DNA from: Paraburkholderia diazotrophica
GTDB lineage: Bacteria; Pseudomonadota; Gammaproteobacteria; Burkholderiales; Burkholderiaceae
DNA: 64,000 nt
Direction of reading: 5' to 3'
Assembly: GCF_900108945.1 (NCBI RefSeq)
Contig: NZ_FNYE01000010.1
Location: 62,001-126,000, forward strand
Shown: positions 36,586 to 46,237 of the stretch, one piece after another
How the letters are laid out: each line of letters starts with the position of its first letter
How positions within the stretch are numbered: the stretch's first letter is position 1
The notes under the pieces: generated by a model
Told to the model about the DNA's origin: nothing
Seen by the model: the letters and a program-made list of their open reading frames with translations, nothing else
Databases searched by the model: none
Program-made: the position numbers and the translations under genes

Positions 36586-37949
36586 CGTGCGCCGTTGAAG
36601 CCAGGAATCCAGTTGGTCCCGGCGAGCGGCACACGGGCCATCGCCGCCGCTTCGACCGTGAGCGCGACAAGGTCTTCCGGCTCCAGATGGTGCACGTTCT
36701 GCTTGCCGCACGCGCGCGCGATCGTCGTCAGCTCCATGTTCACCGTCTTCAGATAGTTCTTCAGACGCTTCGCGCCGACTTCGGGTTTCAGACGCTCCTG
36801 CAACACGGCGTCCTGCGTCGTGATGCCGACGGGGCACTTGCCGGTGTGGCAGTGGTGGCAAAAGCCGGGCGCGGTGCCGAGATTCGCGTAGTCGTCGAGC
36901 GCGGACACGTGCTGGCCGTTCTCGATGTACGACGAGCTATTGCAGCCGAGCGACACCAGCACGCCCTGGCCGATCGCGACGGCATCCGCACCCATTGCCA
37001 GCGCCTTCGCGACATCGGCCCCGCTGCGGATGCCGCCCGAGATGATCAGTTGCACCTGTCCCTTCATGTTGAGGTCTTCGAGCGCGTCGACGGCCTGGCG
37101 CAGCGCGGCGAGCGTCGGAATGCCGACGTTCTCGATGAAGCAGGTCTGCGTCGCGGCCGTGCCGCCCTGCATCCCATCGACGACGATCACATCCGCGCCC
37201 GCATGCACCGCGAGCTTCACGTCGTTGAACGTGCGGGTCGCACCCACCTTCACGTAGATCGGCGTCTGCCAGTCGGTCAACTCGCGCAACTCGAGAATCT
37301 TGATGTGCAGATCGTCCGGACCCGTCCAGTCAGGATGACGCGATGCCGAGCGCTGATCGATGCCTTCCGGCAGCGTGCGCATCTTCGCCACGCGCGGCGA
37401 AATCTTCTGGCCGAGCAGCATGCCGCCGCCGCCGGGCTTCGCGCCCTGTCCGATCACGACCTCGATCGCGTCGGCCTTGCGCACGTCGTCGGGATTGAAG
37501 CCATAGCGCGACGGCAGGCACTGGTAGACGAGCGTCTTCGACGAGCGCCGTTCCTCGGGCGTCATGCCGCCGTCGCCCGTCGTCGTCGACGTGCCGAGTT
37601 CCGTGGCCGCACGGCCGAGCGACTCCTTCACGTTCGCCGACAGTGCGCCGAAGCTCATGCCCGCGACAGTGATGGGAATCGCGAGCTCGATTGGCTTCTT
37701 TGCGAAGCGCGTGCCGAGCACGGTCTTCGTCACGCATTTCTCGCGGTATCCCTCCAGCGGATAGCGCGACAACGACGCGCCGAGAAACAGCAGGTCGTCG
37801 AAGTGCGGCACGCGCCGCTTCGCACCGAGGCCACGGATCTCGTACAGTCCGTGTGCCGCAGCGTTCTGGATATAGTCGATCGTCTTGCGGTCGAAGCCCC
37901 AGGACTCTTCAGTGGCGATGTGTTTCATATGTACGGGCTTGATTTCCAT
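36582..37949 (-). CDS. mgsC: N-methylglutamate synthase subunit C (glutamate synthase FMN domain)
   Basis: A 455-residue protein matching the FMN/3Fe-4S domain of glutamate synthase. SFGALSANVKESLGRAA near residue 97, VVDGMQGGTAATQ near 255 and the cluster cysteines in CHHCHTGKCPVG near 370 are intact. With MgsA and MgsB it transfers the methylamino group of gamma-glutamylmethylamide to 2-oxoglutarate, making N-methylglutamate. The ATG at 37949 is 14 bases after mgsB. It overlaps folD by ATGA. Confidence 0.92.
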   Translation of the reverse strand: MEIKPVHMKHIATEESWGFDRKTIDYIQNAAAHGLYEIRGLGAKRRVPHFDDLLFLGASLSRYPLEGYREKCVTKTVLGTRFAKKPIELAIPITVAGMSFGALSANVKESLGRAATELGTSTTTGDGGMTPEERRSSKTLVYQCLPSRYGFNPDDVRKADAIEVVIGQGAKPGGGGMLLGQKISPRVAKMRTLPEGIDQRSASRHPDWTGPDDLHIKILELRELTDWQTPIYVKVGATRTFNDVKLAVHAGADVIVVDGMQGGTAATQTCFIENVGIPTLAALRQAVDALEDLNMKGQVQLIISGGIRSGADVAKALAMGADAVAIGQGVLVSLGCNSSSYIENGQHVSALDDYANLGTAPGFCHHCHTGKCPVGITTQDAVLQERLKPEVGAKRLKNYLKTVNMELTTIARACGKQNVHHLEPEDLVALTVEAAAMARVPLAGTNWIPGFNGAR

Positions 37950-37963
37950 GGCAGGTCCCCGGT

Positions 37964-38662
37964 TCAATATTCCTGATTCGCGTCGGCATTCCAGTGATAC
38001 AGCGAGCGGGCTGACGCGATGCGCCTGAATTCCTTCGGATCGAACTCGGCGAACGCAGGCCCCGCAGCGCGCAGCAATTGCGCAACGGCTTCCACATCGG
38101 CGGCCTGCATTGGCTCCTCGCGCGCGTCGGCGCCCAGCGACTTCACCTTGCCCCGCACGTAGATCACCGCTTCGTACAGCGAGTCGCCGAGCGCGTCGCC
38201 GGCGTCGCCGCAGATCACGATCCGGCCCGCCTGGGCCATGAACGCCGAAAAGCTGCCGACCGATCCCTTCACGACGATGTCCGCGCCCTTGAGCGAAATG
38301 CCGCAGCGCAGGCCCGCATCGCCCTCGATGACGAGCAGCCCGCCATGCGCCGATGCGCCCGCCGCGTTCGAAGCGAAGCCCTTCACGTGCACGCGGCCGC
38401 TCATCATGTTCTCGGCCACACCCGTACTGGCGCTGCCCGAGATCGTCACCTTCGCTTCCTTGTTCATGCCGGCGGCGTAATAGCCCGCGTGGCCGTCGAT
38501 CTCGATTTCGATGGGCAGATCGAGCCCCACCGCGATGTTGTGCGCGCCGTCGGGATTCGAAATCAGCACCTTGCGCGTGCCCGCTTTCGCAGCCTCGCGG
38601 TGCAGGAATCCGTTCACGTCCGTCACGGAGCCGGACGCCAGGTCGAAGTTCACACTGTCCAT
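37964..38662 (-). CDS. mgsB: N-methylglutamate synthase subunit B (GXGXG domain)
   Basis: A 232-residue protein with the glutamate synthase alpha-subunit beta-helix, seen as repeated G-x-G motifs (GYYAAGMNKEA, GSVGSFSAFMAQ, GDAGDALGD). It forms the structural middle of the MgsABC enzyme. The start overlaps the mgsA end by 13 bases and has GAGGAG ahead. It is built like FhcC, which also derives from this domain. Confidence 0.9.
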   Translation of the reverse strand: MDSVNFDLASGSVTDVNGFLHREAAKAGTRKVLISNPDGAHNIAVGLDLPIEIEIDGHAGYYAAGMNKEAKVTISGSASTGVAENMMSGRVHVKGFASNAAGASAHGGLLVIEGDAGLRCGISLKGADIVVKGSVGSFSAFMAQAGRIVICGDAGDALGDSLYEAVIYVRGKVKSLGADAREEPMQAADVEAVAQLLRAAGPAFAEFDPKEFRRIASARSLYHWNADANQEY

Positions 38663-39558
38663 ACGTACATCTCCTCGGGAGCCGGTTCAAAGACGCGGGC
38701 ATGCTTGATGTCGGGCAGATGCGCGAGCGAGCGGAACTCGGAAGCGATCGCGACGAGGTCGTCAGTCTCTGCGACCACGGCCGGCTTGCAGGCGAACGGA
38801 TCGCGGATCAGCGCGAGCTTGTCGGGCGTGCCCATCAGGAACGTGTAGAAGCCGTCGAGTTGCTCGAAGCCCTTTTGCAACGCGACTTCCAGATCGTCAC
38901 CTTCGCGCAGCCGGTATTCGAGGAAGCGGCATGCGGCTTCCGTATCGTTGTCCGTGTCGAAGCGGATGCCTTGCGGTTCGAGCATGCGCCGCACGCCGTT
39001 CGGATTCGACAGCGAACCGTTATGCACGAGGCAGAAGTCTTCGCCTGCCGTGAACGGATGCGCGCGATCGGGTGTCACGGCGGATTCCGTCGCCATCCGC
39101 GTATGACCGACCAGATGCGTGCCCGTCAGACCGCTGAACGCGTAACGGTCCGCGACCTGGCCCGGCGTGCCCGTGTCCTTGTACAGATCGATCATGCGGC
39201 CCGTCGACAGCACATGCAGCCCCGGATGCGTTTCGCGAATCCAGTGCTTGACCGTCTCGGGATCGACGGCCACGCTCAACACGGCGTGATTGTCCCTGGC
39301 CTGCACCGACGCCTTCGCGCCAAGGTGCTGGTTCAGTTCATGCACGAGCCCTTGCCAGTTGAAATCCGCGCCGTCTTCCGTCAGGCCCGAGTAAAGGCTG
39401 ATCTTGCGCACGCCGTCCGCGACGGGTTCCGTGAACACCGCAAGCCCTGCGGAGTCCGGCCCGCGCTCCGTCATGCCCAGCAGCATGGGCACCATCAATT
39501 CGCCGAGACGTTCGCGCATCTCAGGCTTCTTGACGAGTAGTCCGACAATTCCACACAT
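38650..39558 (-). CDS. mgsA: N-methylglutamate synthase subunit A (class II amidotransferase)
   Basis: A 302-residue Ntn-type glutamine amidotransferase. The catalytic cysteine is residue 2 (MCGIVGLL), exposed after removal of Met. RGPDSAG near 34, GHTRMATES near 150 and HNGSLSN near 180 build the amide site. It probably hydrolyses gamma-glutamylmethylamide and releases methylamine into the synthase channel. GAGGAG precedes the ATG. It follows gmaS by 50 bases. Confidence 0.92.
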   Translation of the reverse strand: MCGIVGLLVKKPEMRERLGELMVPMLLGMTERGPDSAGLAVFTEPVADGVRKISLYSGLTEDGADFNWQGLVHELNQHLGAKASVQARDNHAVLSVAVDPETVKHWIRETHPGLHVLSTGRMIDLYKDTGTPGQVADRYAFSGLTGTHLVGHTRMATESAVTPDRAHPFTAGEDFCLVHNGSLSNPNGVRRMLEPQGIRFDTDNDTEAACRFLEYRLREGDDLEVALQKGFEQLDGFYTFLMGTPDKLALIRDPFACKPAVVAETDDLVAIASEFRSLAHLPDIKHARVFEPAPEEMYVWTV

Positions 39559-39608
39559 CGTTATCTCCTCGCGCTCAATTCAAGCGACAAGCTGTTTAGG
39601 ATTCTTCG

Positions 39609-40937
39609 TCAGAAAAATTCAAGGTAGGTCTTCTGTTCCCAGTCCGACACGTGGCGCATGTACTCGATCCACTCCATGTGCTTCAGACGCAGGAACTCGC
39701 TGCCCGCCGGGCCGAGCGCTTCCTGCATCAACTCGTCCTGTTCGAGCGCATGCAACGCTGACAGGAGGTTCTGCGGCAGGATGCCGATGCCGTTCTCCTT
39801 CAGCTGCTCAGGCGACATCTCGTAGAGGTTCGCGTTGCACGGCTGGCCAGGCTCCAGGCGGTTCTCGACGCCATCGAGCCCTGCCGCGATCACCGCGGCT
39901 GTCGCGAGGTAGGCGTTGCAGGCTGCATCGGGCAGCCGGAGTTCGATCCGCCCGCCAGGAATGCGCACCATCGACGAGCGGTTGTTGTCGCCATAGCTCA
40001 CATACGCGGGCGCCCACGTCGCGCCCGTCAGCGAGCGCCCGACGACGAGGCGCTTGTATGAATTCACCGTCGGCGCGCAGATCGCCGTGAGCGCGCCCGC
40101 ATGCTTGAGAATGCCTGCCGTCCAGTGGTACGCGAGCTTCGAGAGACCGAGGCCGTTCTCGTCGTGATCGTCGGCGAACAGGTTCTTCTTGCCGTCGGAA
40201 ATCGACATGTGCATGTGCATGCCGTTGCCGGGACGATTCGCGAACGGCTTCGGCATGAACGAGCAGATGAGGCCCAGTTCGTTCGCGATTTCCGCCGCCG
40301 CCATCTTGAAGAACACGTAGTGATCGCAGGACTTGAGGCAATCGGTGTACGTGTAGTTGATCTCGAACTGGCCGTTCGCATCTTCGTGATCGATCTGATA
40401 GACGTCGATGCCCGCCTTGATCAGTGCGTCCGTCAGCCGCTCCAGGAACTCGCGCGAACGCGACAGGCCCTTGTAGTCATAGCAGGGCTTGGGCAGTGCA
40501 TCGGTGTGGTCGCACGGCACGATCGCCCCGTCGGGGCCCTTGCGCAGCAGCGAGAACTCCGGCTCGAGACCCGTGTTCAGAATCCAGCCGCGGTCTTCGA
40601 GGCGTCGCACCTGCTTTTTCAGCGTCACACGGCTCTCGAACGGCCAGGGCTCGCGCTTCACATGCCCGTCGCAGACGATGCGCGCGTAGCCTGGCTGCCA
40701 GGGCACGAGCTGCAGCGTATTGATGTCGCCGACGGCCATGAAGTCAGGCCCCTGCGGATCGATGCCGAGCCCCCATACAGCAAAGCCCGCAAAGCCGGCG
40801 CCGGCCGTGAGAATGCTGTCGAGGTGGGCGGCAGGCACGGATTTCGTCTTCGCGACTCCGTGGATGTCGACGAACTGCGCGAGGATGTATTTCACCTCGT
40901 TGTCTGCGAGAAACTTTCGGGCGTCTTCGGGGGTCAT
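39609..40937 (-). CDS. gmaS: Gamma-glutamylmethylamide synthetase
   Basis: A 442-residue glutamine-synthetase-fold ligase that joins methylamine to glutamate with ATP. The glutamate-binding part [13 protein letters not shown] near residue 185, [16 protein letters not shown] near 235 and [13 protein letters not shown] near 325 are present. GmaS is the functional marker of the indirect methylamine pathway. The size matches the family, and the mgd/mgs neighbours separate it from ordinary glutamine synthetase paralogues. Confidence 0.94.
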   Translation of the reverse strand: MTPEDARKFLADNEVKYILAQFVDIHGVAKTKSVPAAHLDSILTAGAGFAGFAVWGLGIDPQGPDFMAVGDINTLQLVPWQPGYARIVCDGHVKREPWPFESRVTLKKQVRRLEDRGWILNTGLEPEFSLLRKGPDGAIVPCDHTDALPKPCYDYKGLSRSREFLERLTDALIKAGIDVYQIDHEDANGQFEINYTYTDCLKSCDHYVFFKMAAAEIANELGLICSFMPKPFANRPGNGMHMHMSISDGKKNLFADDHDENGLGLSKLAYHWTAGILKHAGALTAICAPTVNSYKRLVVGRSLTGATWAPAYVSYGDNNRSSMVRIPGGRIELRLPDAACNAYLATAAVIAAGLDGVENRLEPGQPCNANLYEMSPEQLKENGIGILPQNLLSALHALEQDELMQEALGPAGSEFLRLKHMEWIEYMRHVSDWEQKTYLEFF

Positions 40938-41017
40938 GTGAATGTCCTCAAACGTGATAAGTCCATGGTTTCGAAAAACGCCGGCCCGTCTTCGCGCCCG
41001 CGTCGACTACTTGCTTG

Positions 41018-41692
41018 CTACCGGACGGACGACTGATCGATGTCCGTGACGGCATCGACCCCGACAGGGCCGCCGCCCAGCTCGGCAGCGATGCCCGAGA
41101 GGGTTTCCCACAGATACAGACCGTATGTGCCGTCGGCCCAGATCCGGTAGTAAGGCCTGCCCGCCCGGGCGCCCGGCATGACGGTGACGGCGACACCCGC
41201 CATCGAAGTCAGCACGACTGGCCGGGCTGCCAGATCGAGCGCGCCGAAATTGACATTGCAGGTTTGCAGCAACAGCTCGCTTACGGCGTCGCCGCACAGC
41301 ACGAGCGCGACATCCTGATGAAGCACGGGATACACGTGCACGGGCGTGTCGAGGTGCGCCATCTTCGCGGAACTGCCTTGCGTGAGGCCGTCTTCGATCA
41401 GGTACTCGGACATGCCGAGCCGCAACACGACACCGCCGCCAGCGACGGGAGCCCAGCTGTTCGGCTGCTCCGGCACGGGAATGCCCTGGGCCTCGAGCCA
41501 TGCCGCCGCGCCCTTGCCCTTGAAGCCGGCTCGCGCCAGCCACGACACATCGGCGATGCCGAGCGTTGCCGCGCGCGTGCTATCGGCGGCATCGACCTGT
41601 TCCTCGACGCGCATGTTCTCCCGCACACCCGATCGCAGACGCGGCGCCTTCCATGCGTCGCACACGGGACTCATCCGAAGTGGCGCGTTCAT
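41018..41692 (-). CDS. mgdD: N-methylglutamate dehydrogenase subunit D (sarcosine oxidase gamma-like)
   Basis: A 224-residue SoxG-like subunit with limited motifs, including LGIADVSWLARAGFKG near residue 44 and the C-terminal YGLYLWETLSGIAAELGG. It is one of four subunits of the folate-linked N-methylglutamate dehydrogenase. AAGGAGA lies ahead of the ATG, and it overlaps mgdC by ATGA. An 80-base gap separates it from gmaS. Confidence 0.9.
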   Translation of the reverse strand: MNAPLRMSPVCDAWKAPRLRSGVRENMRVEEQVDAADSTRAATLGIADVSWLARAGFKGKGAAAWLEAQGIPVPEQPNSWAPVAGGGVVLRLGMSEYLIEDGLTQGSSAKMAHLDTPVHVYPVLHQDVALVLCGDAVSELLLQTCNVNFGALDLAARPVVLTSMAGVAVTVMPGARAGRPYYRIWADGTYGLYLWETLSGIAAELGGGPVGVDAVTDIDQSSVR

Positions 41693-44655
41693 GCTGTCTC
41701 CTTCCTCGGCGCAGCCGGCTTTGTCGTTACGGCGTCTTTCTGACGCTCGCTCTCAGGGTCATAGAACGGTGTCGGCACGACGGTGGCGGGCACCATCCGG
41801 CCATCGCTCAAACGGAAGGCGATGCGCGTGCCGGGCTCGGCCTGCGCGGGACGCACGAACGCAAGGCCGATCGTCTTTTGCAGCGTCGCGCTCCACGCGA
41901 CGCTCGTGACACGCCCCGCGATCTCGCCGCGATCGATCACGAGATGGCACTCGCGGAGACCGGTATCGCGTGCGCCCGCATCGAGCGCGAAGCCCACCAG
42001 ACGCTGTTTGGCCGGCAACCTGTCGATAATCTGCAAGCTGCGCTTGCCGACGAAGAACGGCTTGTCCATCTTCACGGCCCATTCCATGCCGGCGTCGCGC
42101 GGCGTCGTCAGACCGTCGGTGTCCTGGCTCACGATCACGTGTCCCTTCTCGAGCCGCAGCAGACGTTGCGCTTCGACGCCGAACGCGCGGATGCCGTGTT
42201 CCTTGCCCGCTTCGAGCAGCGTGCGCCAGAGCGCCGCGCCGTACTCGGCGGGAATATGAATTTCGTAGCCCCATTCGCCGACGAAGCCCACTCGCATCAG
42301 ACGCGCCGGCACGCGGTTCTGGCCGATTGCGACGCCCGTCACGCGCACGCCGAGGTACGGGAACGCCGCCGGCGACAGATCGAGATCGACGAGCTTGCCG
42401 AGCACCGCTCGCGAGAAAGGCCCCGCGAGGTTCACCGCCGCAAACGCGCCCGTCACGTTGACGATGCCGCAGTCGAGCTGCCAGATCGTGTTCAGGCGCG
42501 ACAGCTCGCGATAGATGCCAGCCGCGCCCGACGTCGTGGTCGTGAAATAGAAGTGGTCGTCGGCGAGGCGCGCAATCACGCCGTCGTCGATCACGACACC
42601 GGACTCGTCGCACATCACCGCATAACGAGTCATGCCAGGCTTCAGGCCCGCATACTTCGACACGTACACGCGCTCGAGAAACTCGGCGGCCTGCGGTCCG
42701 CGCACTTCGATCTTGCCGAGCGTGCCCACATCGATGATGCCCACGCCGTTGCGCACGGCGAGCGCCTCTTCTTCGATGCAGGTCGCGCGATCCTTGCCCG
42801 CGACCGCGTAGTACTCCGGCCGCTGCCAGACGCCCGCCGGCATCCACACTGCGCCCAGCAACTGATGCTGCGCGTGCAGCGGCGTGCGCCGCTCCGGATT
42901 GAAGCCGCGTCCGGCAAGATGCGACATCGGCACGGGATGGAAGAACGGCCGCGCCGTCGTCGTGCCGACCTCCTGTGGCTCTTTCCCTGTCAGCCGCGCG
43001 AGGATGCGAAGGCCATTCATGTTCGAATGCTTGCCCTGGCTCGGCCCCATGCCGTTGGTCGAGAAGCGCTTCAGCAGCTCGATGTTGTCGAAGCCTTCCT
43101 GCACGGCATTTTCGAAGTCTTTCAGTTGCAGGTCTTCGTCGAAGTCGACGAAGTTCTTGCCGGATGTGTGACCCACGATCGGCCACGGATGCGACGGCGA
43201 CTCGCGTTCGGCAAGACGCGCCGGCGCAGCGCCCGTGTTGCCTTCGCCGAAGCCGCAGTGCGCCGCGGCCTGCATGCCCGCGCGCGCGCCGTCACGCAGC
43301 TTGCTGTCGAGTGTGTACACGCCGTTGACGCGACCGCATGCGAACACGCCGGGCGGCAATTGCTCCGGCACGAACTGCTCGACAGCGCGGTCGAACTGCA
43401 TCTTCGTGCCTGCCTGATACAGCAGATTCGCAGCGGGCGCCCAGCCGACGCTCATCAGCAACGTGTCGCATTCGATCAGACGCGTCGTCGCCGTCGAATA
43501 GCGCAAGCCGCTTTGCGTCGAGAATGCGCCGACGCGCACACCCGTCAGACGTGAGCCCGACCCGTCGGCGACGGCCTCGACGACGCAGCTCGATGCGAGT
43601 ACGTCGACGCCCTTCGCGCGCAGATCGCGTTCGAGATCTTCGCTTGCATGCGATGCGCGCAGGTCCACCACGGCAATCACTTCGATGCCCCGCGCGTGCA
43701 TGTCGAGCGCCGCGCGATAGCCGTCGGCGTTCGCCGTCAGCACCACGGCCCGCTTGCCGGGCGCGACGGCATAACGATAGACGAGCCGCTGCGCCGCCGA
43801 GGCCAGCATCACGCCGGGCACGTCGTTGTTGCGGAACACGGCGGGCTGCTCGAACGCGCCGCTTGCGACGATCACCGCTTTCGCGCGCATCTTCGTGATA
43901 CGCGTCGCATCGACGAGCGGCACCCACAGGTCGGCGTAATACGCGGCTGCGAGCGTGCCCGTCATCACGCGGATGCGCGGATGGCCGAGCACGGACGCCT
44001 GCAACGCGCGGACCGTGTCGAAGCGCCCGTCGTCGCCGCCCAGCTGATAGCCGCCGCTGCCGCCAATGCGCGCATTCTCGTCGACGATGACCACGTCCGC
44101 GCCTTCCTCGGCCGCCGCGAGCGCCGCCGACAGACCCGATGGCCCGGCGCCGATCACCAGCACGTCGCAAAAGCCATAGCGCTTCGGCGTGCGGATATGC
44201 GGCGCGTTGAAGTCGACTGTCCCGAGGCCCGTCATCGCGCGGAACATGCGCTCCCAGCGCGGGAACCAGCGCTTGCTATGAAACGCCTTGTAGTAGAAGC
44301 CGACGGGCAGGAACGCGGCGAGCTTGCCGACGAGCCGTCCGCGATCGGCCTCCACGCCGCCGAACGTGTTGACGGAATGCCAGTTGCCGCCGGGCGTCAG
44401 CGCCGTTACGTCGGCACGCACGTTCAGCCGTGCGCCGTCCTGAAGCATCACGTTGACATCGTGATTGGCGAGCGAGAGCACGCCGCGCGGCCGGTGATAC
44501 TTGAAGCTGCGGCCAAGCACATGCACGCCCGAAGCCCACAATGCGCTCGTGATCGTGTCGCCGACGAGGCCGCTGTAGTGCTTGCCTTCGTACGAGAAAT
44601 CGACGCGCGTGTTGCGCTCGATCCATTCGCCGCGGTGAGGTGTCAGACGCATCAT
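41689..44655 (-). CDS. mgdC: N-methylglutamate dehydrogenase subunit C (sarcosine oxidase alpha-like)
   Basis: A 988-residue large subunit. An N-terminal ferredoxin-like region (SYEGKHYSGLVGDTI) leads to an FAD/NAD domain with VLVIGAGPSGLSAALAAAEE near residue 168. The C-terminal half from about 600 is a GcvT-type folate-binding domain. The enzyme oxidises N-methylglutamate and passes the methyl carbon to tetrahydrofolate as methylene-H4F. It starts directly after the mgdB stop, with no intervening base. Confidence 0.93.
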   Translation of the reverse strand: MMRLTPHRGEWIERNTRVDFSYEGKHYSGLVGDTITSALWASGVHVLGRSFKYHRPRGVLSLANHDVNVMLQDGARLNVRADVTALTPGGNWHSVNTFGGVEADRGRLVGKLAAFLPVGFYYKAFHSKRWFPRWERMFRAMTGLGTVDFNAPHIRTPKRYGFCDVLVIGAGPSGLSAALAAAEEGADVVIVDENARIGGSGGYQLGGDDGRFDTVRALQASVLGHPRIRVMTGTLAAAYYADLWVPLVDATRITKMRAKAVIVASGAFEQPAVFRNNDVPGVMLASAAQRLVYRYAVAPGKRAVVLTANADGYRAALDMHARGIEVIAVVDLRASHASEDLERDLRAKGVDVLASSCVVEAVADGSGSRLTGVRVGAFSTQSGLRYSTATTRLIECDTLLMSVGWAPAANLLYQAGTKMQFDRAVEQFVPEQLPPGVFACGRVNGVYTLDSKLRDGARAGMQAAAHCGFGEGNTGAAPARLAERESPSHPWPIVGHTSGKNFVDFDEDLQLKDFENAVQEGFDNIELLKRFSTNGMGPSQGKHSNMNGLRILARLTGKEPQEVGTTTARPFFHPVPMSHLAGRGFNPERRTPLHAQHQLLGAVWMPAGVWQRPEYYAVAGKDRATCIEEEALAVRNGVGIIDVGTLGKIEVRGPQAAEFLERVYVSKYAGLKPGMTRYAVMCDESGVVIDDGVIARLADDHFYFTTTTSGAAGIYRELSRLNTIWQLDCGIVNVTGAFAAVNLAGPFSRAVLGKLVDLDLSPAAFPYLGVRVTGVAIGQNRVPARLMRVGFVGEWGYEIHIPAEYGAALWRTLLEAGKEHGIRAFGVEAQRLLRLEKGHVIVSQDTDGLTTPRDAGMEWAVKMDKPFFVGKRSLQIIDRLPAKQRLVGFALDAGARDTGLRECHLVIDRGEIAGRVTSVAWSATLQKTIGLAFVRPAQAEPGTRIAFRLSDGRMVPATVVPTPFYDPESERQKDAVTTKPAAPRKETA

Positions 44656-44913
44656 TCAGGCCTCCTCGCCGGCAAGCCACGTGCGCAGCACGAGATCTTT
44701 CGCCGTGTCGCGCTCGGCGATGAACCATGTGTTGCTCGGCGTGTGGCACCACCATTCGCGCTTTACGCCCGGTGCGCCGTTGCGGCAGAACACGTAGTCG
44801 GCCCATTGCGCGTCGCTCGCGTCCATCGGGTCGGGCATCGGGCGAAGCTCGCCCCAGTACGCGAATTCCGACACTGGGCGCGCGCCATTCACCGGACAGG
44901 TCATGATCTTCAT
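44656..44913 (-). CDS. mgdB: N-methylglutamate dehydrogenase subunit B (sarcosine oxidase delta-like)
   Basis: An 85-residue SoxD-like subunit. In sarcosine oxidase the delta subunit binds zinc through a CPxCG motif; here the matching segment is CPVNG, with further cysteines in FCRNG and WWCHT. The start at 44913 gives the conserved MKIMTCP opening. It lies 14 bases after mgdA. It is easily missed because a longer overlapping frame covers it. Confidence 0.88.
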   Translation of the reverse strand: MKIMTCPVNGARPVSEFAYWGELRPMPDPMDASDAQWADYVFCRNGAPGVKREWWCHTPSNTWFIAERDTAKDLVLRTWLAGEEA

Positions 44914-44927
44914 CGTCAATCTCCAGG

Positions 44928-46169
44928 TCAGTGGCCAACGGAGGCCGCGCCTTTTTCGCCCGTCAGCGAGAAGCGGCGGAACCGGTCGAGCGAGAAGCCC
45001 TCGATCAGCGGATGGGTGGCATCGTTCGCGACGGTGTGTGACATCGTCTTGCCGCACACGGGCGTCGCCTTGAAGCCCCAGGTGCCCCAGCCCGCGTCCA
45101 GATAGAAGCCTTCGACGGGTGTCTTGCCCATGATGGGCGCGAAGTCGGGCGTCATGTCGGCCATGCCGGCCCATTGACGCATCACCTTCGCCTGCGACAG
45201 GAACGGGAACATCTCCAGCATGTGCGCCGTGAGCCCTTCGACGAAGTCGAGCGTGGAGCGGGTCGAGTGCAATTCGTACGGATCGAGCGACGCGCCCATC
45301 ACGAGCTCGCCTCGCGCCGACTGGCTGATGTACACGTGCAGGCTGCCCGACACGAGAATGGGATCGAGCCATGGCTTGAGCGGCTCGCTCACCATCGCCT
45401 GCAGCGGATGGATGAAGATCGGCGTGCGGATACCGACCATGTCCGTCACGCGCGGCGTCGAACCCGCCACCGCGCACAGCACCTTGTTCGTCGAGATATA
45501 GCCGCGCGAGGTCTTCACGCCCTTGACCTTGCCGCCTGCCACGTCGATGCCGAGCACCTCGGTCTGCTGGTGGATCTCGACGCCGCGCTGGTCCGCACCG
45601 CGCCCGTAGCCCCAGGCGACGGCATCGTGCCGCGCGACGGCGCCCGGCGCGTGATACAGCGCGCCCAGGATGGGCGCGACGCCGCCGCACGAGATATCGA
45701 TCATCGGCGCGGCCTTCCTCACCTCGTTCGGACCCACGACTTCCGAGTCCACCCCGTAGTGCTTGTTGACCTCGGCGCGCCAACGCATCGTGCGCATCGC
45801 CGAATCGGTATGGGCGAGCGTGTAGTGGCCGCGCGTCGAATAGAAAAGATTGAGATCGAAGTCCTGCGACAGGTCTTGCCACAGCTTCACCGACTCGTCG
45901 TAGAACTTCACGCCTTCGGGCGTCAGATAGTTCGAGCGGATGATCGTGGTGTTACGCCCGGTATTACCTCCTCCGATATACCCCTTCTCGAGCACGGCCA
46001 CATTCGTGATGCCGTGCTCCTTCGCGAGATAGTACGCAGACGCGAGACCGTGGCCGCCCGCGCCGATGATCACAACGTCATATGAACGACGCAAAGTGTC
46101 GTGTCTCGTGAACATCCTCGGTTCCGGATGTTTCTTCGAGAGAGCGAAGCGGACGAGACGCCATGGCAT
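44928..46169 (-). CDS. mgdA: N-methylglutamate dehydrogenase subunit A (sarcosine oxidase beta-like)
   Basis: A 413-residue FAD-dependent oxidoreductase. VVIIGAGGHGLASAYYLA near residue 32 binds FAD, and GGGNTGRNTTIIRSNYL near 66 and the C-terminal GWGTWGFKATP are typical of SoxB. The N-methyl group is oxidised here. AAGGAG lies seven bases before the ATG. It is the first mgd gene, 68 bases after purU. Confidence 0.93.
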   Translation of the reverse strand: MPWRLVRFALSKKHPEPRMFTRHDTLRRSYDVVIIGAGGHGLASAYYLAKEHGITNVAVLEKGYIGGGNTGRNTTIIRSNYLTPEGVKFYDESVKLWQDLSQDFDLNLFYSTRGHYTLAHTDSAMRTMRWRAEVNKHYGVDSEVVGPNEVRKAAPMIDISCGGVAPILGALYHAPGAVARHDAVAWGYGRGADQRGVEIHQQTEVLGIDVAGGKVKGVKTSRGYISTNKVLCAVAGSTPRVTDMVGIRTPIFIHPLQAMVSEPLKPWLDPILVSGSLHVYISQSARGELVMGASLDPYELHSTRSTLDFVEGLTAHMLEMFPFLSQAKVMRQWAGMADMTPDFAPIMGKTPVEGFYLDAGWGTWGFKATPVCGKTMSHTVANDATHPLIEGFSLDRFRRFSLTGEKGAASVGH

Positions 46170-46237
46170 AAAACGCTCCTTTGTGCTGCCCCACCGGGGC
46201 GGCTCTGCGACCTGTACGTTTGAAGGAAACTGTGCGG

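Noticed and set aside
41566..43554. 662-codon plus-strand frame opposite mgdC
   Set aside because: It is antisense to a conserved FAD/GcvT protein and has no recognisable domain.
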